Positions 6,686-8,334 of a stretch of DNA of 8,334 bases are shown here, one piece after another. The stretch spans positions 1 to 8,334 of the forward strand of contig DAOVPZ010000042.1 in assembly GCA_030628975.1 (NCBI GenBank), written 5' to 3'. Source of the DNA: Candidatus Cloacimonadota bacterium (GTDB taxonomy: Bacteria; Cloacimonadota; Cloacimonadia; JGIOTU-2). The first letter of the stretch is position 1; every line of letters starts with the position of its first letter. A program made the position numbers and the translations under genes. The notes under the pieces are model-generated. The model made no database searches, was not told where the DNA came from, and worked only from the letters and a program-made list of their open reading frames with translations.

Positions 6686-7852
6686 TTACTCTCCAATATT
6701 TATAATTTCCTCGCCAAATTTTTCTTTCAACTTATCAACAGCTTTTGAAACTCTGGCAAACTTTTTCCTGTAAATTGAAAATATTTCTAACTGTATAGGA
6801 TCATCTTTGTATTCTAAATTTGATAATCTAACACCTAATAATCTTATTTTACGAAATCCAATATTGATTTTATCAAAGAGGTCAATAACAATTTTATAGA
6901 TATCATTATCATAGCTTATTGCCTTTTCAACTGTATGATTAAAAGTATTTACTGATAAGTTATCATATTTGATTTTGAGAGTAATGGTATGAGCTGAGGA
7001 ATTTTTCTTTCTTAACCTATATGAAGTTTTGTGAGTAAGTTGTAAAAGAATTTTTTTAATCTTTTCTTTATCTGATGTATTTTCTAACAAAGTTATTTCA
7101 TTACTTATTGATTTTGGTCTTTTTCTATTATTTGATGAAATCGGAACAATAGATGAGTTATCAATTCCCTTTCCCATATAAGAAAGTTTTTTCCCAAATT
7201 TACCAAATCGTTTAACAAGAATTGATTCTGGAAACCTACCCAAATCTCCTGAAGTGTAAATCCCAAGATTTTTTAAAATAATTGCAGTTTTTTCACCAAT
7301 CCCAAACATTTTTTCAATATGCAAATTATCTAAGAATTTCGTAACCATATTCTTTTCAATAATTGTTATTCCAGAAGGTTTATTCATTTCAGTTGCAATC
7401 TTTGCTAATAATTTATTCGGTGCAATCCCAACAGCACATGTCAGGTGTAATTCCTGTGAAATTCGATTTTGTAAGGTCTCTGCAATTTGTATCTTAGACT
7501 CAAAAAAAGGGATACTTCCACTGATATCAAGAAAAACTTCGTCGACACTTACAGGCTCAACAATTGGTGTAATTGTTTGACAAATATTGATTATCTTAAC
7601 TGACTCCTCAGCATATTTGTGATAATTACCTTTTATGAATTTTGCATCAGGACAAAGTTTTTTTGCTTGATAAATTGGCATTGCAGAATGAATGCCAAAT
7701 TTTCTTGCTTCATAAGAAGCAGTGCTGACAACTCCCTTATCTCCGTCGCTTCCTCCTACTACAACTGGTTTACCTTGAAGTTCTGGATTATCTCTTTGCT
7801 CAATCGCTGCAAAGAATGCATCCATATCAATATGTAAGATTATTCGTTCCAT
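6686..7852 (-). CDS. dinB: DNA polymerase IV (Y-family translesion polymerase)
   Basis: An error-prone polymerase that extends past damaged template bases. Its 388 residues include a palm with the catalytic acidic residues Asp9 (HIDMDAFFA) and Asp104-Glu105 (SVDE). Phe14 is the likely steric gate against ribonucleotides. STASYEARKFGIHSAMP (about 43-59) is the standard fingers motif. The thumb contains VGIAPNKLLAKIATEMNKPSG and the HhH-like MFGIGEKTAIILKNLGI. The little-finger domain spans about 245-345. A QLEIF sliding-clamp-binding motif (about 354-358) is followed by the usual terminal helix ending KFGEEIINIGE. The ATG at 7852 gives the family's normal beginning but has no obvious Shine-Dalgarno. 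No SOS box was recognised upstream, although the LexA site of this lineage is unknown to me. Downstream, obg is probably reached by read-through, as no terminator separates them. Confidence 0.96.
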   Translation of the reverse strand: MERIILHIDMDAFFAAIEQRDNPELQGKPVVVGGSDGDKGVVSTASYEARKFGIHSAMPIYQAKKLCPDAKFIKGNYHKYAEESVKIINICQTITPIVEPVSVDEVFLDISGSIPFFESKIQIAETLQNRISQELHLTCAVGIAPNKLLAKIATEMNKPSGITIIEKNMVTKFLDNLHIEKMFGIGEKTAIILKNLGIYTSGDLGRFPESILVKRFGKFGKKLSYMGKGIDNSSIVPISSNNRKRPKSISNEITLLENTSDKEKIKKILLQLTHKTSYRLRKKNSSAHTITLKIKYDNLSVNTFNHTVEKAISYDNDIYKIVIDLFDKINIGFRKIRLLGVRLSNLEYKDDPIQLEIFSIYRKKFARVSKAVDKLKEKFGEEIINIGE

Positions 7853-8015
7853 TATGGAAATGAAATCAAAGAGTAATAATTTATTGTCAAAATATTTGTG
7901 TTCAATACTAAAAGGCTTTTGTTAGTTTAAGATAGTAGTAAGCACCAACTTTGTTTTAGGGTGTAACTTTATCTGCCTGGTTTATATGAGTCCTACTTAA
8001 ATTTATTATTTGGTT
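7853..8015. other. gene-free spacer upstream of dinB
   Basis: This 163-bp AT-rich gap lies between the stop of the sorting-tail gene and the dinB start, both on the minus strand. I see no convincing ORF, RNA gene or intrinsic terminator. A TTGACA hexamer occurs on the minus strand at 7890-7885, but no good -10 box lies at the right distance. The dinB promoter presumably lies here. Confidence 0.5.
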
Positions 8016-8334
8016 TTATTTCAAAAGCAAACACTTCTTAATATCAATAATTTTATCACCTACTTTTCCGCCTGAGGCGGATCCACCTCTGGTGGATAAT
8101 TGATAAAAATAAATACCTGAACTGACTGGTTTGCCATTTTCATCTTTCCCATCCCATACAATTTTAGTCATTAGACATTTGTCATCCCGATTTATCGGGA
8201 TTGGTATTAGTGTCTTTACAAGCTGTCCTTTAATATTATAAATTTTTATCTTTGCGTTCTTTGTGCTCTTTGTGTTGAAAAAGGAAATTATGGTTGTCCC
8301 GATTTTATCGGGACTAAATGGATTGGGATAGTTC
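8016..8334 (-). CDS. C-terminal end of a secreted protein with FlgD-like/Por (type IX) sorting domain (5' part outside window)
   Basis: The frame enters from the right edge (first full codon at 8333) and gives 105 residues before the TAA at 8018-8016; the N-terminal bulk lies beyond the window. The fragment is a typical FlgD-like Ig/Por-secretion tail: NYPNPFSPD, then KIKIYNIKGQLVKTL, WDGKDENGKPVSSGIYFYQLS and a basic ending KKCLLLK. In Bacteroidota-type and Cloacimonadota-type bacteria such tails direct export through the type IX system and surface attachment. Unusually, every loop between the conserved strands is filled by DNA that is itself a short repeat: SPDKIG at 8296-8314, NTKSTKNAK at 8250-8276, IPINRD at 8184-8201 and STRGGSASGG at 8067-8096. 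The frame survives all of them. The identity of the full protein cannot be told. Confidence 0.85.
   Translation of the reverse strand, partial: NYPNPFSPDKIGTTIISFFNTKSTKNAKIKIYNIKGQLVKTLIPIPINRDDKCLMTKIVWDGKDENGKPVSSGIYFYQLSTRGGSASGGKVGDKIIDIKKCLLLK
8067..8096. repeat. two abutting 15-bp palindromes inside the sorting-domain gene
   Basis: tccgcctgaggcgga (8067-8081; 7-bp arms, 1-nt centre) is immediately followed by tccacctctggtgga (8082-8096; 6-bp arms, 3-nt centre). Both units are 15 bp, a multiple of three, and together encode the low-complexity STRGGSASGG on the minus strand. The first shares its outer arms with the intergenic palindrome at 1695-1710. Confidence 0.8.
8184..8201. repeat. 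18-bp palindrome atcccgat-tt-atcgggat in coding sequence
   Basis: Perfect 8-bp arms around a 2-nt centre, within the sorting-domain gene, encoding IPINRD on the minus strand. It shares the core tcccgat/atcggga with the element at 8296-8314, about 110 bp away. Confidence 0.8.
8250..8276. repeat. three tandem 9-bp repeats in coding sequence
   Basis: CTTTGCGTT, CTTTGTGCT and CTTTGTGTT follow one another without gap. On the minus strand each 9-mer is exactly three codons, giving NTK-STK-NAK, so the unit is frame-neutral. It fills the loop before the KIKIYNIKGQ strand. Confidence 0.8.
8296..8314. repeat. 19-bp palindrome gtcccgat-ttt-atcgggac in coding sequence
   Basis: Perfect 8-bp arms around a 3-nt centre, encoding SPDKIGT on the minus strand right after the conserved NYPNPF. 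It is the second copy of the tcccgat/atcggga type, with a different centre length from the copy at 8184-8201. Confidence 0.8.

Noticed and set aside
7862..7890. TTGACA on the minus strand as the dinB promoter
   Set aside because: The hexamer is perfect, but the sequences 15-18 nt further on (gatttc, tgattt) are poor -10 boxes, so it is not listed as a promoter.

Overview
The window is AT-rich bacterial DNA (roughly 30% G+C by eye) and densely coded. Its last gene ends in a FlgD-like/type IX secretion (Por) sorting tail (NYPNPF ... SSGIYFYQL ... KCLLLK). That tail, the low G+C, the envelope proteins and the short palindromic repeats threaded into coding frames suggest the Fibrobacteres-Chlorobi-Bacteroidetes side of the tree, most likely Cloacimonadota or a close relative. 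The lineage is an inference from style; no rRNA or taxonomic marker has been compared.

Left half, plus strand (1-4371). The window opens inside a gene whose product is the end of a GlmL/MutL-type protein (the ASKHA-fold partner of B12-dependent aminomutases), continuing without a stop into a long barrel-sandwich-like region. Next come an acylphosphatase (acyP), a secreted triple-LysM M23 endopeptidase whose start overlaps acyP, a secreted thioredoxin-fold/TPR protein 23 nt later, and a stand-alone groES with its own candidate promoter, a strong Shine-Dalgarno and a strong terminator. acyP, the peptidase and the thioredoxin protein look like one transcript. The last two would act in the envelope: wall cutting or recruitment, and disulfide or protein-quality work.

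Right half, minus strand (4455-8334), convergent on groES. In transcription order: the C-terminal end of a surface/secreted protein (8334-8016), a gene-free 163-bp gap, dinB (DNA polymerase IV), a 125-bp repeat-bearing leader, obg (ribosome-associated GTPase), and dprA (ssDNA loader in transformation), whose ATG directly abuts the obg stop. The groES terminator separates the two converging units.

Most of this is housekeeping. The parts worth a second look are the GlmL fusion and a set of short GC-rich palindromes. The palindromes sit between genes (1695-1710, 6608-6625) and, strikingly, four times within the final 100 codons of the sorting-tail gene without breaking its frame, beside an in-frame 9-bp tandem repeat. 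I found no CRISPR array, tRNA, rRNA, insertion sequence or defence system.
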